Positions 27,791 through 36,676 of a stretch of 64,000 nucleotides of DNA are shown piece by piece. The notes beneath the pieces were generated by a model. It searched no databases. It saw only the letters and a program-made list of their open reading frames with translations, and was not told the origin of the DNA. Position numbers and translations under genes: made by a program. Origin of the DNA: Streptomyces sp. TP-A0874 (GTDB taxonomy: Bacteria; Actinomycetota; Actinomycetes; Streptomycetales; Streptomycetaceae). Position 1 is the stretch's first letter; the number at the start of each line of letters is the position of its first letter. The DNA lies in contig NZ_BBZK01000006.1 in NCBI RefSeq assembly GCF_001748085.1, forward strand, positions 335,221 to 399,220, read 5' to 3'.

Positions 27791-28702
27791 TCAGGTGGTG
27801 CCCAGCCGCACCGCCAGGTCGTTGTCCGCCGTGTAGTACGGTCCGGCAGCCACCGTCGTTCCTCGGGTGGTCAGCGTCTGCACCGGGTAGTTGAAGATGT
27901 GCTTCTTGTCCGGCACATCGTCCAGGATCCGGGCGATCCGGGCCGCCTCGGCGCCGGCCGAGGGGCGCAGCCACAGCTCCCACTCCTCCGCCGGAGCATC
28001 CGCGCCACCGTCGAGCAGCGCCTCGTACGGCAGGGTGAAGCTGAAGTCGTTCCCCACGCAGGAGAGCGGCAGGGCGAGGGAGAGGCCCGGGGCGCGCCGG
28101 CAGCGGACCTCGGCTCTCGCCTCGCCCCCCGGCTCCGGCCCGTAGAACCGGCCGCGCACGGTCATCGCACCGTCCTTGACCAGGATCTCACCCGCCTCGG
28201 CGTGCGGCTCCCGCTGCCAGCCGCGGACCGAGAGGTTGCCGTGTTTGGTGGCGTACGGAATGCGGGCCGCCACCGAGGGCCGGTCGACGGCCGGCTGCCG
28301 GTCCACGAGCGAACGGAGGTCGTTCACCCCCGGTACCAGCCGCCGGGAGTCACCGTTCACGGCCACCCAGTGGGCGTCCCAACGCCCCTCCGGCAGCGGG
28401 ACGGTGCTCGGCAGCACCGCCCGCAGCCGGCCGTCTCCGGCCGGGACCAGCGGCAGCCGGAGGGCGTCGGCCGGACCGGTGCCGCCGCGCCGGGTGAGCA
28501 CCAGCGCCGAGTCCCAGGAGCCGGCACTGCCCGAACGCCTCCGGTCGGCGATGTCGAAGGTCAGGCCGCCCGCGGAGTCCGCTATGCAGTCGGCGCGCGG
28601 CTGCTTGCGGCGCTCGGTGACGGACGGCTCGGCGTCGACCGGCCCGCCGGTGGCGGGTCGGCGGCCGGCGGGAATGACCGGGATGCCGGCGGAGGTCGTC
28701 AT
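27791..28702 (-). CDS. Conserved hypothetical protein coupled to a glycosyltransferase
   Basis: A 303-residue protein I cannot assign. It has no signal peptide or membrane helix. The second half has alternating strands (GNLSVRGWQREPHAEAGEILVKDGAM, TVRGRFYGPE), consistent with a beta-sandwich resembling domains seen near bacterial glycan or teichoic-acid-type transferases. Its ATG overlaps the stop of the glycosyltransferase gene by four bases (ATGA), so the two are cotranslated and probably work together on the same glycan. The start at 28702 is set by that overlap. Confidence 0.8.
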   Translation of the reverse strand: MTTSAGIPVIPAGRRPATGGPVDAEPSVTERRKQPRADCIADSAGGLTFDIADRRRSGSAGSWDSALVLTRRGGTGPADALRLPLVPAGDGRLRAVLPSTVPLPEGRWDAHWVAVNGDSRRLVPGVNDLRSLVDRQPAVDRPSVAARIPYATKHGNLSVRGWQREPHAEAGEILVKDGAMTVRGRFYGPEPGGEARAEVRCRRAPGLSLALPLSCVGNDFSFTLPYEALLDGGADAPAEEWELWLRPSAGAEAARIARILDDVPDKKHIFNYPVQTLTTRGTTVAAGPYYTADNDLAVRLGTT

Positions 28703-29970
28703 GCGGCGCCCACCCCTCTCAACTTGGCGCGGCCCGTCTCGCGGGCGACGTACGCCCGGCCGAGCACGGCGCCGCGGGCGCGGTGCAGCGAACCGCGGAG
28801 CCTGCTGCTCCGGCTTCCCGGGCCGCTCCGCGCGGCCAGTTCGTGGAAGAGGGAGTGGTAACGGCCGGCGACGCGGGCCGGGTCGAAGCGGGCGGAGTCC
28901 CGCAGCGCCGCTCGGCCCATCCGCAGCCGCAGCGGATCGTTGTTGATCAGTTCCAGCAGCGCGGCCGCGACGGCTTTGGCGCTGCCGGGCGGTACCAGTC
29001 GGCCGTCGACACCGTTGTCGATGATCTCGCCGGGCCCGTGCGGGCAGTCCGTGGCGACCACCGGAAGCCCGCAGCGCATCGCCTCCACGATCGTCATGCC
29101 GAACGACTCCAGACTCGAAGTGACGGCGGCGATCGAGCCCTTGGCCCATTCCGCCTCGATGGGGTTGGCCGGGCCCATGAGGAAGACGTGGTTGTAGAGG
29201 TCGAGTCGCTCGATCAGCGCTCGCAGCCGGTCCTTCTCCGCACCGCCGCCGTAGATCCGCAGCCGCCAGTCCGGACGGGCTGCCACCACCTGCCCGAAGG
29301 CTCGGATCAGCAGGTCATAGCGTTTGACCCGGGCCAACCTGCCTGCGGCCACGACCCACTTGCCGCTGCCGTCGGAGGGCGGGACGGTGGGCGCGGGCAC
29401 ACCGTTGGGCACCGCTTCGATCCGCACGCCGGGCAGTCGCAGCGTGTTCCGGTAGGCGTCGGCGTCGGCCTCGGTCACCGTGGTGAGGGCGTGCAGCCTC
29501 GGGTACAGGCCGCGCAGCACCTCCCGGAGGTGCGGGGAGTGGCTGTCCAGGGTGAGGTGTTCCTGTCCCACCTGGACGGGGCCTCGGCGCGCCTGGCGGG
29601 CGATGTGCACGTTCAGCCCCGGGCGGGTGCCGACGAGGACGTCGGCCTCGGTCGACCGCAGGTGTTCGGCGATCCGGCTGTCGGTGAGCCGGCTGTACTG
29701 CCGGTAGCGGCCCTCCGCGCGGGGGAAGACCGCTGCGGGGAGGCGGTGTTCGGGGTCCTGGCCCTCGAACGAGGGGCGGTCCTCGCGTATGTCGACGAGA
29801 TGGCGGAGGTTCACGTCCGGGCCCGGGTCGAAGACCGGCTCGTCGCGGTGGCGGAAGACCGAGACGATCTCCACGTCGTGGTGGTCGGCAAGCGTCCGGG
29901 CGAGGTTGCACGTCGTCCGGATGGTTCCGCCGATGCCGTACGCGTTGTGGATCAGAAAGGAGATATGCAT
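28699..29970 (-). CDS. GT4-family glycosyltransferase
   Basis: GT-B fold glycosyltransferase of 423 residues. The N-terminal acceptor domain starts HISFLIHNAYGIGGTIRTTCNLARTL. The C-terminal donor domain has VAAGRLARVKRYDLLIRAF, RLRIYGGGAEKDRL and the GT4 signature SLESFGMTIVEAMRCGLPVVATDCPHGPGEII, with the paired glutamates of EX7E. Cytoplasmic, probably nucleotide-sugar dependent and possibly membrane-associated. The acceptor is unknown. The ATG at 29970 begins the first beta-strand; a longer in-frame start adds no domain. The downstream partner gene overlaps by four bases. Confidence 0.93.
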   Translation of the reverse strand: MHISFLIHNAYGIGGTIRTTCNLARTLADHHDVEIVSVFRHRDEPVFDPGPDVNLRHLVDIREDRPSFEGQDPEHRLPAAVFPRAEGRYRQYSRLTDSRIAEHLRSTEADVLVGTRPGLNVHIARQARRGPVQVGQEHLTLDSHSPHLREVLRGLYPRLHALTTVTEADADAYRNTLRLPGVRIEAVPNGVPAPTVPPSDGSGKWVVAAGRLARVKRYDLLIRAFGQVVAARPDWRLRIYGGGAEKDRLRALIERLDLYNHVFLMGPANPIEAEWAKGSIAAVTSSLESFGMTIVEAMRCGLPVVATDCPHGPGEIIDNGVDGRLVPPGSAKAVAAALLELINNDPLRLRMGRAALRDSARFDPARVAGRYHSLFHELAARSGPGSRSSRLRGSLHRARGAVLGRAYVARETGRAKLRGVGAA

Positions 29971-30517
29971 CCGTACCCGTATCCCATGGTTTCCGCGGAC
30001 CATCCCGTCTCGTCCGCCTACCACCTGGTTAGATCGCCGAGAGGGTCTTCGGGTTGGCTTCTATCACCGACTTGTTCCGCAAAGGATGCGAATCGGTGGC
30101 CGGCGACGGGAACTTCCCGGCTGTTGACGACATTCAGGCTCGTACGGGGACCAAGCAGGCCGGAAGCAGGACTTCCGTCGTTCACCCGCTTGAGTGAGCG
30201 GCGCCCACCGCGACGAGCGGCACCCGCCAGGGTGAGCAGAGCCTCCGATCCGGCACCGCGCACCCGAACGCACAAGCCGACCGCTTCACGGCGGTGGCGG
30301 CGTCGGCGACCGCCCCCCGACGGTCGCCGGGCCCGAGGCCGCGGCGAAGTGGCCGCCTCTGCGAGTGTCCCCGACGTCCGCCCGGAAACCTCCGCGGGAC
30401 GGGCGGCACCGGGGGGCGCCGTCCACTCACCCGAGCGTGACCCCGGCCCCGGGAAGCCCGTTGTCCTCAGTGAGCCGGGCCCCCGGTGACCATTCCCGAA
30501 GATCGAGGAGCCTCCCC
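29971..30517. other. Divergent promoter region, no gene seen
   Basis: This 547-bp stretch separates the leftward glycosyltransferase gene from the rightward hypothetical gene. Short open frames here lack ribosome-binding sites and motifs. It must contain both promoters; no repeats were noted. Confidence 0.5.
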
Positions 30518-31363
30518 GTGCCGCGCATGCTGGACGTCAGCGAAGACGTACGCGCCGAGATCGGCGACGAAGAAGCCGACCGGTTGCTCACCGGAGAGAA
30601 CGCCCCCGGCAGCTACGACTGCACCTCCTGCCGCACCGCGGGCGACACCGAGCAGGAACGCACCAGCACCGTGCTGTTCGTCGGCGACGAGACGGCGGTG
30701 CTCGCCTTCGCCCATGCCACCTGCATCCCCTCCCAGGTCGTACCGGTCTCCGAGGAGCAGTTGCAGGGCGCGGTCCGCAGCATCACGGACGCCCACCAGA
30801 CTCGGCCGACGGCCACCACCGCCCCGGTCCCCTCCCCCAGTCCGGCCCCCGCACCGGCTGGATCGCCCGGCCAGGAGCCCCCGGGGCCCGGGCAGGCGGT
30901 GATCGGAGTGACCAGCGGCTTGGTCCTGGTCGGCGGTGAGATCCTTCCCGCGCTCGTGGTGGAGCCGACCGGTCCTGTCGTCCGGCCGGGTTCGGAGAGC
31001 GTCGAGGACGAGTTCCTGACGCTCCTGGTCGAGCAGGGCTTCCGACCGGTCAGCGATGTCGAGCAGCCGCCGGCACCGTTGGAGGGCTGGTCGGTACTGC
31101 TGGCGATGGGGCAACTCCACGCCATCCTGCAGCCCGGCGGCGGGGGCGCTGCACCGACCGCCTGGTGGCAGGCGCACCAAGCGCTGCCGGTGACCGACGG
31201 CTGGCGGGCCGCGGTGGGCAGGACGTCCAGGGTGCTGGTGTTCGCCGGGCCGGTCGGCTCCGTCGGGCAGCAGCCCCGCGAGGACCTGATGCGGGAGGCG
31301 CTCGACCGGGCCGCGTCCCGGGGACTTCTGGTGGCGGCCACCATGCCGCTGTCCGGCACCTGA
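30518..31363 (+). CDS. Conserved hypothetical protein, streptomycete type
   Basis: A 281-residue cytoplasmic protein. It has an N-terminal domain (about 1-95) containing a CxxC pair (YDCTSCRTAGD) and a third Cys/His cluster (FAHATCIPSQVVPV), a Pro/Ala-rich linker (about 96-130) and a second domain (about 131-281) with hydrophobic strands (GVTSGLVLVGGEILPALVVEP) and AWWQAHQALPVTD. The cysteines could bind metal. The GTG at 30518 follows GAGGAG at 7-nt spacing. I remember close relatives in Streptomyces with no assigned function. A hairpin terminator follows. Confidence 0.88.
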   Translation: MPRMLDVSEDVRAEIGDEEADRLLTGENAPGSYDCTSCRTAGDTEQERTSTVLFVGDETAVLAFAHATCIPSQVVPVSEEQLQGAVRSITDAHQTRPTATTAPVPSPSPAPAPAGSPGQEPPGPGQAVIGVTSGLVLVGGEILPALVVEPTGPVVRPGSESVEDEFLTLLVEQGFRPVSDVEQPPAPLEGWSVLLAMGQLHAILQPGGGGAAPTAWWQAHQALPVTDGWRAAVGRTSRVLVFAGPVGSVGQQPREDLMREALDRAASRGLLVAATMPLSGT

Positions 31364-31377
31364 GGGCCCGGACCGGG

Positions 31378-31407
31378 CCCCGGTGGCCGGGTACCCCGCC
31401 ACCGGGG
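31378..31407 (+). terminator. Terminator of the hypothetical gene at 30518
   Basis: Perfect 10-bp stem (31378-31387 with 31398-31407) with a 10-nt loop, 14 nt after the stop. GC-rich without a T-run. Confidence 0.7.
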
Positions 31408-31458
31408 GACTCCCGTGGGGCGCGGCCGACGAGACTCCGGGGCCGGTCTTCAGATTGT

Positions 31459-31533
31459 TCGGAGCAGGAACGAGACGGGGGTGACCGCCGCTCGGTCGGC
31501 GGTGGCGGTCACCGCGCCTCCTTCCTGCTCCGA
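31459..31533. repeat. Nested inverted repeat (75 nt) able to form a long two-stem hairpin
   Basis: Outer arms TCGGAGCAGGAA (31459-31470) and TTCCTGCTCCGA (31522-31533) are perfectly complementary over 12 bp. Inner arms GGTGACCGCC (31480-31489) and GGCGGTCACC (31504-31513) add a perfect 10-bp stem, with a 14-nt loop. The structure lies after one terminator and about 140 bp before the next gene, so a simple terminator role is not obvious. It could be a leader RNA structure, a small RNA or a protein site. Confidence 0.7.
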
Positions 31534-31670
31534 GCAGGAGCGGTTGACGTCGGCCGCTGGCGCCCCGCATCAGGGCGCCCCGACTCACCGCTCCTGCCCG
31601 CGGAAACTTCCCAAACGGCCTTTTACCCGCAGAGCCGCATCTCTCAGGCCTTCGGTTCGTTGGCAGATAT

Positions 31671-32015
31671 GTGCACTCATACGACGCCCCGTCCCGGGCC
31701 CCGTACCAGAACCACATTCCTGGAATGCGCCCGGCACACGAGACCACGGCCCGCCAGCAGTCACCGACACCGATCTACGACGCCCTCTATGCCGAGTACC
31801 GCCGATCCTTCCGAGCGCTCCCCGGCGACCGCACCGGGGAGGAGGAGCTGAAGTTCTCGCCGTTCAACAGCGAGGAACGGCAGGGCTCCTGGGAACGCGC
31901 CCGCTCCTGGGAACGCGACGGAGCGACGGAGAAGAGCGGTCGCCGGCACCGCAGGAACCCCCGCGCCGCCCTCCCGCCCGGCTCCCGGGACAGCGGCCGC
32001 GGCCGGGAGCGCTGA
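31671..32015 (+). CDS. Small conserved hypothetical protein
   Basis: A 114-residue hydrophilic protein. The core QQSPTPIYDALYAEYRRSF with RALPGDRTGEEELKF is a motif I recall from a family of short Streptomyces proteins of unknown function; the N- and C-termini are low-complexity and Arg/Ser-rich. There is no signal or membrane segment. The start is the GTG at 31671, which has no strong ribosome-binding site; an ATG at 31723 would remove the first 17 residues. It converges with der. Confidence 0.7.
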   Translation: MHSYDAPSRAPYQNHIPGMRPAHETTARQQSPTPIYDALYAEYRRSFRALPGDRTGEEELKFSPFNSEERQGSWERARSWERDGATEKSGRRHRRNPRAALPPGSRDSGRGRER

Positions 32016-32148
32016 CGCGGCGAACCGGGGACGTACCCCGCGACGCGGACCGCACCGGGGCCCTCCGGCAACCCGGCGCCACGCCGGGGCGGTCGCCGTA
32101 CGCCTGCCGGGGATCACCGGACGGCCCACAGCGCCCCTCGGCCCGCGG

Positions 32149-33615
32149 TCACTTCTTCTTCTGACCGCGCCGCTCCCGCACCCGGACGGAGATGTTGATC
32201 GGGGTGCCCTCGAAACCGAACTCCTCGCGCAGCCGCCGTTCGACGAACCGGCGGTAGCCCGCCTCCAGGAAACCGGAGGCGAACAGCACGAACCGCGGCG
32301 GCCTGGTGCCGGCCTGCGTCCCGAACAGGATCCTGGGCTGCTTACCGCCCCGGATCGGGTGCGGATGGGAGGCCACGAGCTCGCCGAGGAAGGAGTTGAG
32401 CCGCCCGGTCGGGACTCGGCTCTCCCAACCGGCCAGGGCCGTCTCGATGGCCGGTACGAGCTTCTCCATGTGTCGCCCGGTGAGCGCCGAGACGTTCACC
32501 CGCGGCGCCCACCGGATCTGGACCAGTTCCTGCTCGATCTCGCGCTCGAGGTAGTAGCGCCGCTCCTCGTCCAGCAAATCCCACTTGTTGTAGGCCAGCA
32601 CGATCGCCCGGCCGGCCTCGACGGCCATGCTGATGATGCGGGTGTCCTGCACGCTGATCGTCTCGGTGGCGTCGATGAGTACCACCGCCACCTCGGCCTT
32701 CTCCACCGCTGCGGCGGTCCGGAGCGAGGCGTAGTAGTCGGCACCCTCCTGGAGGTGGACCCGTCGCCTGATGCCCGCGGTGTCGACGAACCGCCAGGTG
32801 GTGCCGCCGAGTTCGACCAGTTCGTCCACCGGGTCGCGCGTGGTGCCGGCGAGCGAGTCGACCACCACCCGGTCCTCCTTGGCGACCTTGTTGAGCAGCG
32901 AGGACTTGCCCACGTTGGGCCGGCCGATCAGGGCGATGCGGCGGGGCCCCCCGGTTCCCGTGCCGAAGGTCTGGGCCGGTGCCCCGGGTAGTACCTCCAG
33001 CACCGCGTCGAGCAGGTCGCCGGTGCCGCGGCCGTGCAGCGAGGAGACCGGATAGGGCTCGCCGAGCCCTAGCGACCAGAGCGCGGTGGCGTCGGCCTCA
33101 CCGCTCGGGCCGTCGACCTTGTTGGCGCAGAGGACCACCGGCTTGCCCGCCTTGCGCAGCAGCCTCACCACGGCACCGTCGGTGTCGGTGGCGCCGACCA
33201 CCGCGTCCACGACGAACACCACCGCGTCGGCGGCCTCGATGGCGAATTCGGCCTGGGCGGCGACGGCCGCGTCGATGCCCAGCACGTCCTGCTCCCAGCC
33301 GCCGGTGTCGACGATCTTGAAGCGGCGGCCGGACCACTCGGCCTCGTAGGTCACCCGGTCGCGGGTCACCCCGGGACGGTCCTCGACGACCGCCTCACGG
33401 CGGCCGATGATCCGGTTCACCAGGGTCGACTTGCCGACGTTCGGCCGGCCGACCACGGCGAGCACCGGGAGCGGCCCGTGACCGGCGGCGGCCAGTTCGT
33501 CCGCGACCTCGTCGGGTTCGAAACCCTCCTCCGCGGCGAGCTCCATGAACTCCGCGTATTCGGCCTCGCCGAGTTCACCGTGCTCGTCGCCGGTGATGGG
33601 GCTCTGGTCGTCCAT
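32149..33615 (-). CDS. der: Ribosome-assembly GTPase Der (EngA)
   Basis: Essential tandem GTPase of 488 residues acting in 50S subunit maturation. An acidic N-terminal extension of about 50 residues, typical of actinobacteria, precedes the first G domain (G1 GRPNVGKST at 56-64, G3 DTGGWE, G4 NKVD). The second G domain has [16 protein letters not shown] and NKWD. The C-terminal KH-like domain ends RRGQKKK. The ATG is at 33615. It is the last gene of the block cmk-plsC-der, 72 bp after the plsC-like gene. Confidence 0.97.
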   Translation of the reverse strand: MDDQSPITGDEHGELGEAEYAEFMELAAEEGFEPDEVADELAAAGHGPLPVLAVVGRPNVGKSTLVNRIIGRREAVVEDRPGVTRDRVTYEAEWSGRRFKIVDTGGWEQDVLGIDAAVAAQAEFAIEAADAVVFVVDAVVGATDTDGAVVRLLRKAGKPVVLCANKVDGPSGEADATALWSLGLGEPYPVSSLHGRGTGDLLDAVLEVLPGAPAQTFGTGTGGPRRIALIGRPNVGKSSLLNKVAKEDRVVVDSLAGTTRDPVDELVELGGTTWRFVDTAGIRRRVHLQEGADYYASLRTAAAVEKAEVAVVLIDATETISVQDTRIISMAVEAGRAIVLAYNKWDLLDEERRYYLEREIEQELVQIRWAPRVNVSALTGRHMEKLVPAIETALAGWESRVPTGRLNSFLGELVASHPHPIRGGKQPRILFGTQAGTRPPRFVLFASGFLEAGYRRFVERRLREEFGFEGTPINISVRVRERRGQKKK

Positions 33616-33687
33616 GAAGTCTGTCCTCGTCGTTCATCGTGAGTGTGCGTCCGGTGCAGCGGAGACGCCCGGAGGCGGGGGCCGCCC

Positions 33688-34386
33688 TCAGGCGGCGGGG
33701 TCGTCGCGTTCGGTCAGCCGCCGTGCCTCGTGCAGGTGGGTGGTGAGCCGGCCCTGGATGCGCTGCGTCGCGGCGTCCAGCGTCGCACGGGTGCGCCTGC
33801 CGCTGCCGTCTCCCGCCTCGAAGGCGTTGCCGAAGACCACGTCGATACGGCTGCGCAGCGCCGGCAGTGCCGGTATGACCCGGCCGCTTCGGTCAGTGCT
33901 CCCGAGTACGGCGACCGGCACGATCGGAGCGCCCGAGCGTACCGCGAAATAGGCGAGTCCGGCGCGCAGCGCGGTGAAGTCGCCGTCGCCCCTGGTCCCC
34001 TCCGGGAAGATGCCGAGCACTCCGCCGTCCTCCAGGACCGCCAGCGCCTTGGTGATCGCCGACCGGTCGGCCATCGCCCGGTCCACCTTCAACTGGCCGA
34101 TGCCCCGGAGGAAGGGGTCGAGCGGGCCGACGAACGCCTCTTTCTTGATCAGGAAGTGGACGGGCCTGGGGGCGGTTCCCATCAGCATCGGACCGTCTAT
34201 GGCGTGCGAGTGGTTGCCTGCGAGGATGACCGGCCCCTGCGCCGGCACCCGCCAGGCGCCGAGCACCCGGGGCTTCCAGAGGCCGTGCATCAGGCCGATC
34301 CCGATCCGGCGTCCGATCGCCGCGCCCCGGGAACCGGACCGCCTCCCACCCGGGGCGGTACCGGTGGTGAGTACGGGCCCGCTCAC
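33688..34386 (-). CDS. 1-acyl-sn-glycerol-3-phosphate acyltransferase (PlsC family)
   Basis: Lysophosphatidic-acid-type acyltransferase of 232 residues. It has the HX4D motif (NHSHAID), the FPEGTR phosphate-binding motif and the later PIVPVAVLG strand. A membrane-contacting hydrophobic stretch surrounds the first motif. It makes phosphatidic acid or a related lipid at the inner face of the membrane. The GTG at 34386 overlaps the cmk stop by four bases (GTGA), indicating cotranslation. This cmk-plsC-der order is characteristic of actinobacteria. Confidence 0.94.
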   Translation of the reverse strand: MSGPVLTTGTAPGGRRSGSRGAAIGRRIGIGLMHGLWKPRVLGAWRVPAQGPVILAGNHSHAIDGPMLMGTAPRPVHFLIKKEAFVGPLDPFLRGIGQLKVDRAMADRSAITKALAVLEDGGVLGIFPEGTRGDGDFTALRAGLAYFAVRSGAPIVPVAVLGSTDRSGRVIPALPALRSRIDVVFGNAFEAGDGSGRRTRATLDAATQRIQGRLTTHLHEARRLTERDDPAA

Positions 34387-35099
34387 GCCGTCTGTCCGGC
34401 CCTGGTCATGGCGGCCTCCACGAGGGTGACGACGCACTCGACGACCTGGTTCAGGCTGAGTTCGGTGGTGTCCACCTCCTCGGCGTCCTCCGCCTTGGCC
34501 AGCGGGGAGGCCTTCCGGCTCGAGTCGGCGGCGTCGCGCCGGGCCAGTGCCTCCCGGGTGGCGGCCAGGTCGCCGCGCTCCTTGCCCTTGAGCTCCCCGC
34601 TGCGGCGGGCGGCGCGGGCCTCCGGTGAGGCGGTGAGGAAGACCTTGAGGTGGGCGTCGGGCAGCACGGTGGTGCCGATGTCCCGGCCCTCCACGACGAT
34701 GCCACGCTCGGCTCCCGCGGCGATGGTCCGCTGCAGTTCGGTGAGGATGGCGCGCACCTGGGGCACGGCGCTCACCGCGCTGACGGCCGAGGTGACCTCC
34801 CGGGTGCGGATCGGGCCGGAGGCGTCCGCGCCGTCGACCGCGATGGCCGGCCGGGAGGGGTCGGTGCCGGAGACGATGGAGGGCTTGCTGGCGGCGGTGG
34901 CCACCGCCGCGGGGTCGTTCACGTCCACGCCGTTGCTCAGCATCCACCAGGTGATCGCCCGGTACTGGGCACCGGTGTCCAGGTAGCGCAGCCCCAGCTT
35001 CTCGGCCACGGCCTTGGAGGTGCTGGACTTCCCCGTCCCGGAGGGTCCGTCGATCGCGACGATCACAGGTGCCGGGGCGGTCCGGGCAGCGGTTTCCAC
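34383..35099 (-). CDS. cmk: Cytidylate kinase
   Basis: CMP/dCMP kinase of 238 residues, producing CDP and dCDP. P-loop GPSGTGKSS, substrate motif YLDTGAQYRAIT, GRDIGTTVLPDA and the Lid-like arginine region ARRDAADSSRK are all present. The start is ambiguous: the GTG at 35099 (VETAARTAP) agrees with the usual N-terminus and has AGGAAG 12 nt upstream; a GTG at 35111 would add four residues but leaves almost no spacing. The stop overlaps the plsC-like start. It is 168 bp downstream of tyrA. Confidence 0.96.
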   Translation of the reverse strand: METAARTAPAPVIVAIDGPSGTGKSSTSKAVAEKLGLRYLDTGAQYRAITWWMLSNGVDVNDPAAVATAASKPSIVSGTDPSRPAIAVDGADASGPIRTREVTSAVSAVSAVPQVRAILTELQRTIAAGAERGIVVEGRDIGTTVLPDAHLKVFLTASPEARAARRSGELKGKERGDLAATREALARRDAADSSRKASPLAKAEDAEEVDTTELSLNQVVECVVTLVEAAMTRAGQTA

Positions 35100-35267
35100 G
35101 GTGACGAACACCTTCCTAGAGGACGGGGCGGGAGCGGCGGGCCACGGCCGGCCTCGGACAAGGTTACTGGCTCGACGGAGCGCTCCGCGCAGCCCGTCCC
35201 GGGGGCGGACGGGGCGGTGGGGGCCCGGAGAGGGCTTGCCGCGACCGGCCGCCGCCGGGCCGGCGGG

Positions 35268-36353
35268 CTACTGCCGGATGGACCAGCCGTGCTCGCGGAG
35301 CGCCGCGGTCAGCACCGGTGCCGCCGTCGGCTCCACCAGCAGCTCGATCCGGCCCGCCTGCTGTCCGGTCGCGTGCTCGATGCGGACGTCCTCGATGTTG
35401 ACCCCGGCCCGGCCGGCGTCGGCGAAGACCCGTGCCAACTCGCCCGGCTGGTCCCCGATGAGCACCGTGACCGCCTCGTAGGCGGCCGGAGCGACACCGT
35501 GCTTGCCCGGCACCCGGTCCCGCCCGCGGTTGCCGCGGCGCAGCAGTTCGTCCACGCCGGCGGCACCTCCGCGCCGCTCCTCCTCGTCGGCGGACTGGAG
35601 TGCCCGCAGCGCGCGCACGGTCTCGTCCAGGTCGTCGGCGACCGCGGCGAGGACGTCGGCGACCGGTCCCGGGTTGGCCGACAGGATGTCGATCCACATC
35701 GCGGGGTCGGAGGCCGCGATGCGGGTGACGTCCCGGATGCCCTGTCCGCACAGCCGCACCGCGGCTTCCTCCGCGTGTTCCAGCCGGGCCGCCAGCAGGC
35801 TGGAGAGCAACTGCGGGGTGTGGGAGACCAGCGCCACCGCCCGGTCGTGGGCGTCGGCGTCCATGACCACCGGGACCGCGCGGCAGAAGGCGACGAGCTC
35901 CAGCGCGAGGTTGAGCACCTCGGTGTCGGTGCCGGGGGTCGGGGTGAGCACCCACGGCCGTCCCTCGAACAGGTCCGCGGTGGCGGCGAGCGGCCCCGAC
36001 CGCTCCCGGCCGGCCATGGGGTGGGTGCCGAGGTAGCGGGTGAGGTCGCAGCCGAGTTCCGCCAGCTCCCGGCGCGGCCCGGCCTTGACGCTGGCGACGT
36101 CCAGGTATGCCTGGGCGAGGCCGCGCCGCTGGGCGTCCGCGACCGCTCCGGCCGTGTACGCGGGCGGCACGGCGACGACGGCCAGGTCGACCGGTCCGTC
36201 GGGCGCCTCGTCGGTGCCGGCGCCGAGCGCCGCGGCGGTGCGCGCCCGACCGGGGTCGTGGTCCAGCAGGTGGACCCGGACCCCGCGGCCGGCCAGGACC
36301 AGCGCCACCGAGGTGCCGATCAGTCCGGTGCCCAGGACGGCCGCCGTCCTCAC
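35268..36353 (-). CDS. tyrA: Prephenate dehydrogenase
   Basis: NAD(P)-dependent prephenate (or arogenate) dehydrogenase of tyrosine synthesis, 361 residues. Rossmann motif VLGTGLIGTSVALVLAGRG at the N-terminus, the catalytic His in THPMAGRERSG, and HTPQLLSSLLA are present. The last 75 residues form an ACT-like domain (VLIGDQPGELARVFADAGRAGVNIEDV), suggesting feedback control by an aromatic amino acid. The GTG at 36353 overlaps the stop of the aroH remnant (GTGA), and AAGGA lies upstream. Confidence 0.95.
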   Translation of the reverse strand: MRTAAVLGTGLIGTSVALVLAGRGVRVHLLDHDPGRARTAAALGAGTDEAPDGPVDLAVVAVPPAYTAGAVADAQRRGLAQAYLDVASVKAGPRRELAELGCDLTRYLGTHPMAGRERSGPLAATADLFEGRPWVLTPTPGTDTEVLNLALELVAFCRAVPVVMDADAHDRAVALVSHTPQLLSSLLAARLEHAEEAAVRLCGQGIRDVTRIAASDPAMWIDILSANPGPVADVLAAVADDLDETVRALRALQSADEEERRGGAAGVDELLRRGNRGRDRVPGKHGVAPAAYEAVTVLIGDQPGELARVFADAGRAGVNIEDVRIEHATGQQAGRIELLVEPTAAPVLTAALREHGWSIRQ

Positions 36354-36517
36354 CGGGGGCTGTCCTTGCGGAATGCGGCCGCGACACCGCGGAGGCACCC
36401 GGCGTCACCTCCGGCCGGCTCGGTGCCGGCCTGCGCGGGAACGCTCGGCCCCCGCGGCTTCACGCCCCGCACGTCCCGCTCCGGCTGGACGACCCCGTGG
36501 ACCGCTCTTACCGCCAC
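36350..36517 (-). pseudogene. aroH: Internally deleted chorismate mutase (AroH type)
   Basis: A 55-codon frame whose product begins VAVRAVHGVVQPERD, matching the start of AroH chorismate mutases (Bacillus: IRGIRGATTVERD), and ends CLRGVAAAFRKDSPR, matching their C-terminal strand. The roughly 65 central residues holding most of the active site are gone and replaced by unrelated sequence (VRGVKPRGP...). The frame has been kept, as have the ribosome-binding site GAGGAG and the 4-nt overlap with tyrA, where intact aroH genes normally sit in streptomycetes. So the gene is probably non-functional but still translated, perhaps keeping tyrA coupled. Confidence 0.7.
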
Positions 36518-36642
36518 GTCTTCGCTCCTCGAACCCGTCTCACCGGCGTTGATCCCCGTCTCACCGGCGCTCTGCCGTCCAGCGTATCCAGCCGGGCCGG
36601 CGTGCGGCGGCCGCGACCGTCGACTGAGACGGCCGCGGCCGT

Positions 36643-36669
36643 GCCGTCGGGCTCCGGTGGCCCGACGGC
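36643..36669 (-). terminator. Hairpin after the rluB-like gene
   Basis: Perfect 9-bp stem (36643-36651 with 36661-36669), 9-nt loop, starting 7 nt past the stop at 36677. It separates the parA-scpAB-rluB operon from aroH-tyrA. Confidence 0.65.
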
Positions 36670-36676
36670 GCGCGGG

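Larger units (their letters stand above)
31364..31670. other. Intergenic region with terminator and nested inverted repeat
   Basis: This 307-bp interval holds the hairpin at 31378-31407 and the larger nested inverted repeat at 31459-31533. No gene is evident otherwise. Confidence 0.6.

Noticed and set aside
33643..34986. Open frame of about 450 codons on the plus strand
   Set aside because: Antisense to the plsC-like and cmk genes, with no independent support.
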